Of a DNA stretch of 64,000 bases, positions 36,421 to 48,998 are shown piece after piece (the stretch's first letter is position 1; every line of letters starts with the position of its first letter). The position numbers and the translations under genes are program-made. Origin of the DNA: Oreocharis arfaki (Eukaryota > Chordata > Aves > Passeriformes > Paramythiidae); assembly GCA_013398015.1 (NCBI GenBank), contig VZRR01012423.1, positions 1,000,996 through 1,064,995 of the forward strand, in the 5' to 3' direction. Under the pieces are notes generated by a model that saw only the letters and a list, made by a program, of their open reading frames with translations, was not told the origin of the DNA and did not search any database.

Positions 36421-36879
36421 GTTAGAGATTATGAAATGTACCTAAAGTAACACAGAATTTTATTTATCTCTGTTGTTTGAATACAAAAGTTAACTCTTGC
36501 AAAGAGACTGCAAGCCCTCAAAAGCCGTGTCCAGCCTAAATTTGTCTGTAAATGCCATGTGAACCAATATGTCTCTTGGTGTTGATCTTTATTTATTTAG
36601 AAAATACTGGAGGGTGTGCAATTGTGTTGCTATTCCTGACATGTAAGGGCATGTCTAGTCTTGCGTATTTCATCTGTAGTTTATTCTTAATTTTTAATAG
36701 GAAAAATGCAACTTAAAAATGCTGAATCAAAGCACTGGTAACACCTAATGCCGTCACAGTATAGCAAAGCCATGCAGGAGTCCTGGAAAACAGACAGCTG
36801 AGGGTGATGGGACTTGGGCCCTGCTGCCTGTTCTGATGTTCTGCAAGGTTATGAACAGAACATAATTGGGTTGGAGGAG

Positions 36880-37423
36880 AGTTTAACCTCAGCTGGCAAC
36901 TCAGGCCTTCACTCAACTTCCCGTGTTGGGATGGAGAGAATCAGAAGGGTGAAGTGAGACAACTCATGGCTTAAGATAAAGACAGTTTAATAGGGAAAGT
37001 AAAAGCCATGCAAAGCATGCAAAACACAAGCAAAGCAAAACAAGCAGTGAATTCACAACTTCCCTTGGACAGGCAGGTGTTCAGCTATCCCCAGGAAAGC
37101 AGACCTCCATCAGGTGTAAGGGTGACTTGGGAAGACAAATGCCACCCCTCCGAACACCTTCCCACTGTCTTTCCCAGCTTTATATGCCTTGCGATGCCAT
37201 ATGGTATGGAATATCCCCGTGGGTCAGATGGGATCAGATGCCCTGGCTGTGCCCCCTCCCAACTCCTTGTTGTCCCCCCTGCCTACTTGCTGGGCGGGTG
37301 GGAAGCAGAAAATGCTGTGACCCTGTATAAGCACTCTCAGCAATAACAAAAACATCCCAACACTTAAGCACAAATCCAAAAACAGCTACTGTGAAGAAAA
37401 CTATCCCAGCCTAAAGCAGAACA
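36880..37423 (-). mobile_element. Solo LTR, reverse orientation
   Basis: Read on the minus strand it starts TGTTCTGCTTTAGGCTGGG, has a TATAAAG box (revcomp of CTTTATA at 37180-37186), an ATTAAA signal (near 36988) followed by CTGTCTTTATC, and ends GCTGAGGTTAAACT. AGGAG stands directly on both sides (36875-36879 and 37424-37428), a 5-bp target-site duplication as expected for class III (ERVL-like) elements. A related copy lies at 51441. Confidence 0.8.
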
Positions 37424-37429
37424 AGGAGA

Positions 37430-40400
37430 GAGTTTCCAAAACTGTTTCAAGTACCTGATTTTCTATAGTAACTATTGCTTCTTATGCCTCCTTAAATGTT
37501 TGGTGGCATTAGAGTAGGAAGTGACTGAGATGACAATAGAGAGATGTGTGGCATAGCACGTGCTGTGGCATCAGTGTGCTCTCACACTGTGCCCAGTCAT
37601 TTCTTGCCAGATTTTTAACTTTTCTCAATGCATTTCTTCTTAACTGAGATGTTCTTAAAAGGGAAGCTTTCTGCTTCTTGACCTACTTGGGTTTAAGCTG
37701 TGTGTTCTAAGCAATTCTTCAGCCTGTGTATCGTGCATTTGCAAAGTAGTTCCTGTGTATCGTCTGCACAGCTTCTTGAATGCCTCAAGTACACGGCTAT
37801 AGTGTATGATGCTTTCTGTTGGCTTTTCAAATTCTACGGACAGTTGTTTCACAGAGTTTGAGAAACCAGCTCCAGTGATGGGAGTTGGCCAGTCTTAGCA
37901 GACTCTGTGGGGTCATGTCTTCAGAGTATTCCCTTTTGGCCAGCACAAGGAGGTGTGTGGTGTACTCTGTGCAGCCCCAGCCCAGGCCTTCCTCACAACC
38001 CAGCTGTTAGAAGCAGATTGTGCCTGTATTGTTCTGTATGAGAGACCATATGCATCTTTGGAACAGACTCTGAGAGACAGAATCAGGGAAGAAGGATGCT
38101 ATAGTCAATACGAAAGTTTTAATTGAAATTTAAAACAGTCACGCTCATCATGGTATTGTTCCTGCATTGAATGCTGAAGTGAATCCTGAGGAGAAATTCA
38201 GTAACTCCTAGAAATACCTTAATGCAGCATATTTGTTAGATGTGTATTACCTTTCTCAAGCTGTCATAGTCCCTTTACCTTCACTTATTTGGGCACAGTC
38301 CCATATTAATATAGTTTTGCTTCCCATTCCTCCATAAATATTGCCTACATTTCTTCCCACTCCCAAAACCCACCCACAGACACCCCTGCTGTAATAAAGC
38401 TCGGAGCAGACAGCAGAGTTGGTTCACCATCAAAATCTCATTCTGAGTCAAAAATATATAAAACCCAGTAACTTTACTAAAAATATTGTTTTTAAAAATA
38501 GAGCAGAAAACACTGTAATAATTTACAGTAGTCCCTTTCAGTGTCATTGAAACACAAAGCTTAAATACACCTTTTTAAAAAAAGTCTAAACAGACAACAA
38601 CAATTTCTGTTAAAAAAAAGGAGTATTTTAACATTGTCTAATGACTCCCACCTTAACGAATTTAAAACAATATCTATGTTTCCTTAGCATCTGAACACAA
38701 AGGACTCGTGGTGCTGCCATTGGGAAGAAATGGAATACGAAGGGGAGTGAGCTCTGAAGAAAAAACTGTACAATTTATCTGCCGCATACCTGCAACTCTC
38801 CTCCAGCGTGGTAAGTAATTTGTCTGTCCGCTTTGGGAGAGAGCTCCCGCACAGGCAAGAAGCAGAGGCAGTCAGATCATGTGTTTTACCGCTCCGAAAT
38901 TTGAAAGAGAAGCCCACCCTAGTTTCCAAGTGAAGCAAGTCGTGCAGGCCGCAGCTGACTGGCTGTATTTATGCCATTAAATCAGTCACCCTGGAAGCAG
39001 CCGTAACACCGAGCCCCTCTGCAGGGCTGGCTCTGCCCGGGCTGGGCTGGCTCTGCCCGGGCTGGGCTCTCGCAGCTCACACCGCTGCGGCTGCCGGCGA
39101 GCGGCCCCTGCGGGTGCTCTCGGGCTGCGCTGCCTCTGCCCGCCAGAGTCGGTGAGGTTTAGCTGGCCCAGACTATAAACCATGACAAGTCCTTCTAGTA
39201 ATTCAGCGATGTGAATCTCTAGGAGCATTCCTGGGTCTCTGAGAAACACCACTGTGGAGCCAACTTTGCTGTCACAGGTGTTGACTCCATGTACTGCCTG
39301 AAAAGCCACTGCCTTCTTTATCAATAAATGGTCTGGAGTTGTGGCCACAACTCTGCTATAGACAGGGTTCCCAATATAATTTTTCTCATGAAGCTTAGGA
39401 TTTTTTTGCTCTTGGGTGATAGTGGGACTGGTTTCAGTTTTGGAACTACAGAAGCCAGAGGTAAATTAAAAGGAGATTGACCAAAAGCTTCTTTGGGGCT
39501 ATTGATTTCCTCTTTTCTCAGACACCGTAAATATATACCCGAAATCCTAGGCAGCAGGTCACTAAATCTTTTTCTTAAAGGGAAATAACCAGTGTTGTAC
39601 AATATAGTGTATGCTACATGTGCAGAGTAATAGAAGAAGAAAACAATAATACATCAGCCACAGTCTGCAGGGCATTAATGCTGAATTTAGGACGGAGTCT
39701 CATCTACCAGCAGCAGAAGATATTTACCTAGACTGCCTGCCAATTCAGTTGGCTGGATTTATATGTTGGTGTGATTCAGTACTGTACAATAAATCACTCC
39801 CTGAGCATCTGTTAATGACACTAAATAGATGAGTTAATTAGAAGCTTCTGGAACCTGGGATGTTTATGAATCATTAAAGTAAATATGAATATGGTACGAC
39901 TTGAGGAATAAATACATTTGGGTGGTGAAAGGAAAATAGGATGTCCAGATCAGTCCTGCTCATTTGTTTTCAGCTCCACTGATACAGTGTGAATGACTTC
40001 TCCATCAGCTTTATAGCGTTCCTGGAGTTTCTTGAACATGTTCTGTCAGATACAAGATGAAGAACGTCGGAACAATACCATTATTTATACTCACTGCATC
40101 TTTCATATAGAAGTTTCACAAACAGCTACTGTATATTTCATACATCTGTGTGGGCGTAATATCTCACACAGGGAGCAGCCAGAGATACGAGAATGAACAA
40201 ATAAGAGCCCCAGCAGGTGTTATCATTTACAATTTAAGGGAGAAAAATTGCAGTGTTCTGAGAGAGAATGACAGAAAGCAAAAGTTTTTGTACCCAGAGA
40301 GTCAGGAGTGAGAGACTGCATATTGTGATTTAGGAATGGCCTACCTAATGCCAGGAAAGGGGCTTGTGATGTATTTCTGGTAATTATTATTTCTGTGCAC

Positions 40401-41756
40401 TCCAAGCCCCAGATTTGTCTCCGAGAGCTCAGCTGTCTGCACATGGAGGCAGTCATTTTGTAAAAGTTGCTACAGCTTGTTATAGAAGAGGCAGGCTGGA
40501 CTCCCTCGGGGGGACTTTGTTTTCTGATTTCTTCTCCTGCGGTTGAGAGGGAGAGCATGCAGCTGTGCTTTGTGTATGGATACAGGAAAACAACGAAGCT
40601 GTTAACAAGGGTCCAATTAAAAACAACCCAGAGCTGAGAGCTGGGTGGAAGAAAAAAAGACAATATAGTAGTCACTGAGATTTAAAGAAACCAAGGAAGA
40701 GAGAAAAATATATATGAGGGTTTCTAACTGGAGAAAAGAATTGGTCAGCAGTGAAAGGTGAACCAGAAATGGCTCAGCAGTCAAGGAGAGTAGGGAACAG
40801 AATAATAAAACATAAACAAGTTTTTAAAAAAATCTTTCTAATTACCTTAAGAAAACCTCATTAACCTTTGTGGCTCAGTTTCTGCTTTTTCAAAACAGCG
40901 AGCTGGACTGACTAAACCACTCAGAGATCCTGTGCTTATAGCCCAGGAAGTCCTGCAGAATGTTGGTCTCATGACAACAAACACTTTGGGTCTTTATGGT
41001 TTTTCAGTATCACACACTTTGCAGCACTGCAGGTTTGCAGCCAAATCATTCTGCTGTAGAGCTTGCCTGACCTTGCACGTGGCTCACTGCCCAGCATGCA
41101 GATATTACATCCAGGAGCAACCCTACTCATGCCATTACTGATAGGGTTAATTGCTCCTGAGGGTACTCACAGCAATACTCTGGGATATCCAGCCAGAAAT
41201 TCTGGCATGGTAAGGACTCTTTTTAAAGTCTAATCTCCTTCCAAGAACTCAGTAGGGGACCTCAAAAGTTTCTTGTTGCAGTCTTGACTTCTCGTTTATC
41301 CAGAATGATCTTGTTGCCATGTAAATTCCCCTGGGGCCACAGATGCTACTGATTTGACTCTTCAGGGTGAATACTCTTTCAGACTGTCTTGGAGAAACAC
41401 TGAAGAAGTTTTTCACTTTGTGAATTGGCACCCACTTTGACAGGCAGGTTTTCAGAAAAAAATGCAGAGAACACTCTTCTAGAATTCCTGGCTCCTCCTT
41501 TCCACCCTGACCTCTCTTTGAGCTCCCAAGATTACAAGCAGGGCTGTTCTGGGATGGTCCAAAAATCTGTCTCAGCCAGCATCACTCCAATAGAGGCTGA
41601 ATGTTGTTCCTCAGGAGTAGAATGAAAATTGAAAAAACATATTTTTGGTGATTCCCCAAATGACTTTCAAACTTTCTGATAATTTATTAGGGAGTTCCTG
41701 ACCCAAGAAAAATATTTTGTTTTTAACAGCAGACAATGAATTTCTGTTTCATTAAT
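37430..41756. other. Intergenic sequence downstream of UTP23
   Basis: No conserved gene was recognised. A CpG-rich patch lies at about 38985-39160, with a 159-codon open frame on the minus strand (38986-39465) that has no family features I know. AT-rich elsewhere. Confidence 0.55.
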
Positions 41757-41950
41757 TTGTTCAATCCCTCCTTGAAACCATGTAAACTTTAAACCTCTAA
41801 TGTTCTGTGGCAAGGAGTTGCACAACTTGAACACGTCTTATGAAAAATACTTTCATGTGTCAGTTTTGAATCTACTGCCAACCAGCTGGCCATTATAATG
41901 GGTGAAAATTTAAGCAGTCATTCCTTAGTCACCCTTCCCATGCCACTTGT
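41757..41950 (-). repeat. Old, diverged CR1-like 3' end
   Basis: The order of phrases (CAATCCCTCCTTGAAACC, TGTGGCAAGGAGTTGCACAA, AAATACTTTCATGTGTCAG, AATCTACTGCCAACCAG) follows the reverse complement of an ancient amniote CR1/L3-type 3' end. The high divergence shows that it is much older than the other CR1 copies here. Confidence 0.6.
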
Positions 41951-42473
41951 GACTAAACAGACATCTGTGGTATTTCCCCTCACTCATCCCTCTTCCAAGC
42001 CGGAGTGTCTTCTGCATCACAAACAGCAGCCCCTAACAGGAAAGCAGATTTCCGCTTAGTCAAGCTCACCTGAGAAAACCAGAGAGTCTCTGATTTCTGA
42101 TGGATGTTCTTCAAGGAAGAGTGTGGACAGGAAGAGTCTTATGAGAAAAGGTGCAGGACAGGAACTCTGCATTCAGCTCTTTGTTTGCCACAGACTCCAT
42201 GGGTGCCTGAGCTGAATGCCATTGCCCTTGAACATGTCTGGGCTTCTCGCCTGTGGAATGACGGTGTATGTATCTCCCTGAGCTCCCAAGCCCTCCAGAG
42301 ACTGGCATCACTAGCATACACAACTCAACTGGCTGCTGTGCTGATACTGTTGTCAAAGCCCAGTCTTTGCCCAATACACAGTAAATCTTAAATATAACTC
42401 ATCTGCACACTAGGCTTAGGATTGTATACCTGTACCCTAAAATTAAGATGTAAATGATAATTTGAATAAGGTC

Positions 42474-42998
42474 GAATCATAAAACAGCCCAGGTTGTAAG
42501 GGACCTTGAAAGATCATTTGGTCCAACCTTGCACAGGACAGGGAGCCTAAATGAGATTATCTAGCACCCTGTTCAATGACGTCTGAAAAACCTCCAGTAA
42601 TGAGGACACCACCCCATCCCTGGGGAGGTTGTTCCACTGAATGATTGCTCTTTGTGTCAAAAATGTCTTTTTTATGTTGATATGAAACCTTTGTCAGTGC
42701 CACTTGTTCCTGTTGCCCCTTATATTCTCCATTAAGCTCTTTGTGAAGAGGCAGTGTCCTCTTGTAGCCACCCTTTACACACTGGAACACAGTGATGAGC
42801 TCACTCTAAGCCTTCTCTTCTCTGGGGAAAAAAGACGTAACTCCTTCAGTTGTCCCTCACAGAGCAGGTTCTGAAGCTCTCTGATAATCATGTCCCCTCT
42901 TTGGACTCTCCTCAGTCTGCTTACATCCTTCTTGAATTGTGGGGGCCAGAATGAGACACGCTACTCCAGGTGCAGCCTGACAAGCACTGAGTGGGATG
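42474..42998 (-). repeat. CR1 LINE fragment, left part of a copy split by an LTR
   Basis: It starts with the inverted tail AATCATAAAACAGCCCAGG and GGACCTTGAAAGATCATTTG, then antisense 3' UTR and coding sequence (GTGGGGGCCAGAATGAGACA). CR1 resumes at 43338. Confidence 0.92.
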
Positions 42999-43004
42999 GT
43001 GAAG

Positions 43005-43331
43005 TGTTGCAGTGCTGGGTGTTGCTTAGCTGCTGCAGCTTTCCCTGGGAGCGCAGCGGGGGCTTCTTGGGACAAGGNGGGAGAGAGGGAGAGAGCGAGA
43101 GAGCGAGAGAGCGAGTCACATGGCCTGGAGCCTCAGTTTACCCGGGTACCAGGGGGGCGGGGAGAGCACATGGGCAAATGGTTTCAGGGCATAGGGGTGG
43201 TACATGGGCGGAGTTGGGATACAGGAACCAATAGGGAGAACTTGAGGAGTGGCCAGGACTAGGGGTAGGGGAAGGAGAGAGACCCTATGGAGAGGGCAGG
43301 AAGCGATCAGTAAGAGGGGTACAGCGCCACA
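43005..43331 (+). mobile_element. 327-bp solo LTR inserted in a CR1
   Basis: It starts TGTTGCAG and ends GCGCCACA. GTGAAG is present on each side (42999-43004 and 43332-43337), a perfect 6-bp target-site duplication typical of class II (ERVK-like) elements. It contains a GA-rich microsatellite (43079-43115) preceded by an N at 43078, and an ACCAATAGG box near 43228. The strand is set by the CCAAT box and is tentative. A shortened relative lies at 54206-54313. Confidence 0.85.
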
Positions 43332-43337
43332 GTGAAG

Positions 43338-44060
43338 TCCCTACCACTGATAGTTAAGCCCCTGCAGATGCAGCCCAGGATCCAATTTACCTTTATGGCT
43401 GCAGCCACACACTGCTGACTCGTGGTCAGCTTGTTGTCCACCTGGACCCCCAGGTCCCTTTCAGTGATGCTGCTCCCCAAGCACAGATCCTGGCCTGTTC
43501 TGGGCTCTTTGGTTATGTTATCCCAGGGGCAGGACCTTGCTCTTGTTAAACTTCATCCAGTTCTTGCTTGCCTGCTCTCCCAGCCTGTCCCAGCCTGTGA
43601 GAGGTCTCTCCCTTCTGACATGTCCCCCTCACCATCTAGTTTGGTGTCTTCAGTAAACTTGTTGAGGCTGCTTTCAATCCCATCGTTCAGACCATTTATG
43701 AAGATGTTCAACATCATGGGGCCCAGTGCCGATCCCTGGGGGTTCCACCCCCGATTTCCATGACTTTTCAAATGTTATAGACAGTGGGTGGCCTTGCACT
43801 GAGAAGTAGCTAATTTCCCTGCCCTGTTTAGCAATGGTCCTATGTCTTACCTGTGATTCTGCTTATTGGTCTTGTGTCTGAAGAGCCATTTCTTATTGTC
43901 CTTGTCATCTCTGGCTAACTTCAGGTCTAGCTGAGCCTTAGCTTTCTTGACTGCCTCTTTGCATGCCCTGACATGGTTCTCACAGTCCTCAGAGGCTACA
44001 TGGCTGCATGTCTATAGCCAGAATCTTCCCTCAAGTCCTGTGTTTGTATTTTTATCCCAC
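43338..44060 (-). repeat. CR1 LINE fragment, right part of the split copy
   Basis: Antisense CR1 coding sequence continues (GCAGATGCAGCCCAGGAT, CTGGACCCCCAGGTCCCTTT, ATGAAGATGTTCAACATCAT, GGCCCAGTGCCGATCCCTGG) and fades around 44060. The part after about 43780 is more diverged but still follows the CR1 order (CAGGTCTAGCTGAGCCTTAG). Confidence 0.88.
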
Positions 44061-47000
44061 TTGTAGGCCTTGCCTCTCAATATCCATAATGACTTCTGAG
44101 AATATTAGTTGCCTGCTTATATTATTTTTATTAATTAAACTGGATATTTTTTTAAAAAGAGAGTTCTGCATCATCATTAGAATGCCCACAGAACTGCAGT
44201 GTTTCTTTCTGCCTTGTGTAGAAAAGAAGTCAGATTTATTGTTGCCCTAAACACAAACAACACCACTGGTGTCAAGCATGAGTCTGAGATAAATTTGCAC
44301 AAAGATTGGTGCTATCAGAACCCAGGCAGGCCTGCCAAGCTTCTGAGAAGAAGATAGTAAAATTAAAATGGGCATATGGCATTCATACAAACCACTGCAT
44401 TATGCCAAACAGTGGAATTTTCTTCCATCTATCTGGCCTTTTGTGATTTTTAGGGGACTTGCTTTCAAGTCTGTATTTACTTCTTAATGATAGTGAGAAC
44501 TAGAATATTGTTATTACATATGCTTGACAATATCAAAATGGTAGACAACTAGCTTCAGTTTCATAAAATATCTGAGGGGTATTTAATTTATTAGATTTTT
44601 ACTCGGTCTCTGTGTGTAATGGACCCAGAAAAGATAAGAAATAAGGTTGTATAATTAATCTGAAAAAACTCTTGTTTCCTCCCCCCACTCCTTCCTTTTC
44701 AACTATGGAGTTTTTTTATTATTATTTTTGGGGTTGTTGTTGCTGTTGTTGTTATTTATAACTTATTTAATTATGTGCTTTAGAATAATTTTTGGTGGGC
44801 ACTTGCCAGTTTACTAATATTTACTGTCTACTACCTGATTGTAGTGACAAACACACTATCTGTTCACTTGTGCCTTCCAGAACTCTCTGAAGTAGCTAGC
44901 TGACTCAAGCTGCAGGTGGTAGGATTGCTCAAAATACACAATTACCAAACTTCTAAGTAACAATAATTTTTTTCATGTATACTTTTATAAAATCACATTT
45001 GATTAAGGCTTTCTCAACTACCCTCCAGTTATACACAAACTTACCTCCACCACAAACATATCTGATAACATTATGCTGAAGAAAAAGGCTGATGCCCTGC
45101 TTTCACATTTTTTTTCTGAAGGATTTCTCAGCATGTTGGTTTTTTTTTTTTTTTTCCATGATTGGGCCAAAACTGTATATCCCAGTCCCTGGACACATTT
45201 CTCTTGACATCATGCTCATCTGCCTAGTGATAAGCACCACTTTTTTTGTATATTTGAGTGTGTCCCATCTTGGCTCTTCCTTCTGGCAATCCACCAGACT
45301 GTGGATGGGAGACTGGCTCTCAAAACTGGGAGGACTCATGCCAGACAGTGCTTGTGGCTTGGCTGTTTTGTGGGTGCAGTGCCCTTCCCTTTGGTTACTA
45401 ATGAATTAATCCCTGTTAGAACACTTTCAAAAAAGAAATCTCAGAAGGTTACAATAATAATAATAATATAATTCTATCAAAAGGGAAAATAAAACAATAT
45501 TTTTGATAGTGGATATCTCTACAGGCTTTTACTTGAATTCTCTGAAACAGCCAGTGTTATTTCTGCGACTGAAGATTAATTTCTGTGCCATTATCAAATG
45601 ATAATTTGATTCCCTTGAGGAATTAATTGCATTTGTATCTCATATCGAAGTCCTATTTATATGATCAAGCAATCTGGAACAGATAAGCCCCTTCTTGGGA
45701 AACCTCTGCTGCTTTACAATATTTGCCTTTGCCTCAGACAGGTTATGCCCCCCTGCGACCCCAGGAGCTCACTAAAGCACCATTTGTAATGCAGCGTGAC
45801 AAATTCCGGAGCCACGGCGATAATCTCTGCAAACTCTGTACAAACAGTCCCTGTGCCTCAGCAGAAGTGATTAATGGGCTCTGCGGAATCAGCATACGGC
45901 CCTCTGCATTAATTACTTGGGAGGGACGCTAAGGGGAAAGCCGGAGCTCTGCGCAGGACGCGGGGGAGGCCGCGGGCCGGGCGGGCTCCGCTGTGCCGGG
46001 GAAGGGGAGCGCAGCAGCCCGGGCTGCCCGGGCCCCAGGGGCGGCTCAGGGCAGTGTGGGGCCCCAGGGGCGGCTCAGGGCAGTGTGGGGTCCCGGGGCA
46101 GCCGGCACGGCTTGGCCTGGGTGGGCTCGGGACGGGCACTGAGCAGCAGCGCTGCTCCACAGACGCTTCTTGTGCCCTGCTCACTCTGGGTGCTGTGGAT
46201 GAGAGAGAAGCTCGGCCGAGCCCGGCTTTGGAGTGGGGTCAGGGAGAGCAGCTGGCGGCGACCGGGGCTGGAGGGGACGTGGTCCTTCGGGAGAGACCCC
46301 GGTTTGCGATATTCCCTCTCTCTCTGCCATAACTGCCGTGATTTAAAATCCACAGGCCCTTTGTAGATTACTGCAGCTCTGCTGCAACGACTGAAACTGT
46401 GCCAGTTTATCTCCAGGGAAGATCTAAGCCTAAACGTTTTACAGAGAAAGAAAGAAGATGAGGAGAGAAGCATGTATTTATCTTTCCAGTACGTTCTTTG
46501 GGCCTTATCCAAGGGGAAAACTTCTACGTCTTGTCTCAAGTTCTTCAAATCCCAGCTAGGGGATTCTATTTAGAGAACCCCACAGAAGAGTCTTAATGAA
46601 TTTACCATGCATTTTTTCCAATTCATTAAAAATATGTCAAATCCAGTAAAGCACACTAACCTGCCTGTACATTTTCCCCTTGTCCCACAGAAGTCTATGA
46701 CAGAATACCATGGCAGCCCTCTAGAGTTACTCAGTGGTGGCACAGCCCCGGCTGCTCTGCCAAGTGTGATGAGTTCGTGCCCAGTTGGCTGAAGCCCCAG
46801 TCCTTAGGCCTTAACAGTGATTTCAGCTGGAGGAAATAATTTGGTTATTCTGACTGTTTGGTGTGATCCAGTGATCATCTTCACTTGGACAGGAATGATA
46901 TTAATAGTACTGCATCAGGTGTGGAGCCACCCTCTCTCATGTAATAGCCTGTGCTGATGGGCATCAGGAGGGGAACCTTTCACTACCCTCTGTTATACAC

Positions 47001-48764
47001 AAGAAAACAAAAGCAGAAGTATCTTTTCCATTTTCATGTGAAGGATAAGAATTACAGCATTTTGGTTTCCTTGTCTTGTATTGATCATAATATCCTAATC
47101 CATTCTTAAAGAGGGTGTTCATCTGGCAGTCACCCTCCTAACTGAAGCAATACACCACAATGAATAAACATAGGAAAAGATGCCTACTGGGACACTTTGC
47201 ACACTAGCGTGCTTAAATAACAGAAGCATTTGAAACATAAGCAAATGAATAGGAAAATTTTACATTTTCTCAAAGCACCCACCACTCATCAGGTGTAATT
47301 TGGCATTACACCTGGTTTCTGAAGGAACTCACCTGAGTGAGACCTAGAAACTCAAAAGCTTACAAATCAGATTTTAAAATAGTACTAAAAATCCTGCAAA
47401 GCTGTCTGCCAGGATATTCAAGCATCTTAAAAACTGTGGCTCTCAAGAATTTACCAGTGAAGCCTGAACTAAATCTCCACAGGTAAAAATTCACTGTTTT
47501 CCTTTCACTACTCTTTAAATGACAAGAAAGTGCATGAAATATTTGGAACTAGCAAGGCATCTAGTTTTACAGAGTATAGCCTCCTGAAATTGCCTGGATA
47601 AAGACAGGGCAGCATGAAAGTCACAGACACAACAAGGAAGCTTAGGTCTCTCTTCTGAGAAAAAAGAGAGCTTGAGTTTTAAAGGGACTTTAAATAAAAC
47701 AAGCAATAAAATAAAGTCATTATTTCAAATTGCTCTGAAGTTTTGCCACTTATTTGGCTAATCAGTAGGCACAGAGGGCAGGGATAGCAGGGAGGGTGGT
47801 CTGTGTAGGGGCACTTAGTCCGGAAGGTCGAGAGGGAGGATGTGCTGTGACATGCACGTGAGTCATATTCTATGTGCCATAAACAATTAGATGGACATTT
47901 GGTACTGGAATAGCAAATTCAGAGTCAGGGATATAATCAAAGGAAAAGCATCTTTAATCACAGGTAACTTTTCCACTTCCAAAGCCACTCAGCTGGAGTC
48001 ATTACTACAGGACAAGTTTAGCTCTCTGCTGGAATAGCCTTTCCACAAGGCACGTGGGTCGTGAGAGCAGTACCTGGCAATTTTCTGATGGGAAGAAATA
48101 CTGGGGGAGGGGAAAGAGCAGATAGCCTGGGGGCAGTGGGTCCACTTAGTAACATTTATTTTGCCACTTATGGAGGAGTCTTTTTTCATCTTTGGGACAT
48201 TCGTAGCTTTTGTGGTATTCGGAGAGAGCACTTAACCCAAAACCACTGGCAGCAGCTCAGCATGAAGAGGCCATGTTAAAGAGGGACCTCTGAGAACTCT
48301 CTAAATCGGATTTCCTCAAAGTGAAACAGGATGGGATTGCAATGTTTTCTTGGCATGGCCCAGAAACCAAAATGATTCTTCACTGACTAAATAGTTTCTT
48401 GAGCTGGTTAGACTACAGCCTGAAGGCAGAGATGGAAAGGAAGCTCCCTTTTCCTTGAATTCTGCTCCTTTTTCTCACGAGAGCTGGAAACAGGACTAAC
48501 ACAAAGTAGTTCCTTTCACTGCCGACGTCAGACTCCAGTTTGACTACTCACTGCATTAATTTACTGATTCCGTGATTTGAACCCATTGGTTTATTGATTT
48601 AGTCTTAATAGGAACATTGATGCAGTCATGAGACTGTTCCATGTTAATTAACTTCACAAAATTGTAGCAGATTTACCCTTGCTGCCTTAAAAATTAACTC
48701 CTTTGCTTGTTCTTTTCAATAAAACCCACTTCAATAAGATCCACTGCACCTGTTTATTCTGTCA
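44061..48764. other. Intergenic sequence with an orphan CpG-rich block
   Basis: AT-rich DNA with a T15-16 tract near 45139 and a GTT-rich tract near 44730-44755. A CpG-rich block lies at 45935-46290. No exon was recognised. Confidence 0.55.
45935..46290. promoter_or_regulatory. Orphan CpG island
   Basis: Dense CpG (GACGCGGGGGAGGCCGCGGG and following) stands out from AT-rich flanks. It includes a 29-bp unit repeated exactly in tandem (46031-46059, 46060-46088). No start codon or splice pattern of a known gene is visible, so it may be the promoter of a non-coding transcript or a distal element. Confidence 0.5.
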
Positions 48765-48998
48765 GACAGCTTCGGGCAACTAGCAATAGGACAAGAGGAC
48801 ACAGTCTTACACTGCATCAGATGAGGTTTAGGTTGGACATTAGGAAGAAGTTCTTCACAGAAAGGGTGATGGGGCATTGGATTGGGCTGCCTAGGGAGGT
48901 GGTGGAGTGGTGGTTCTTAAATATCACCATCCCTGGAGATGTTTAAGAACAGACTAGATGTGGCACTCAGTGCCATGGTGTAGTTGACAAGATGATGT
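48765..48998 (+). repeat. CR1 LINE 3' end, left part of a copy split by an LTR
   Basis: Sense CR1 3' UTR: AGGTTTAGGTTGGACATTAG, AAGTTCTTCACAGAAAGGGT, GGCACTCAGTGCCATGGTGT, ending GATGATGT. It resumes at 49818. Confidence 0.93.
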
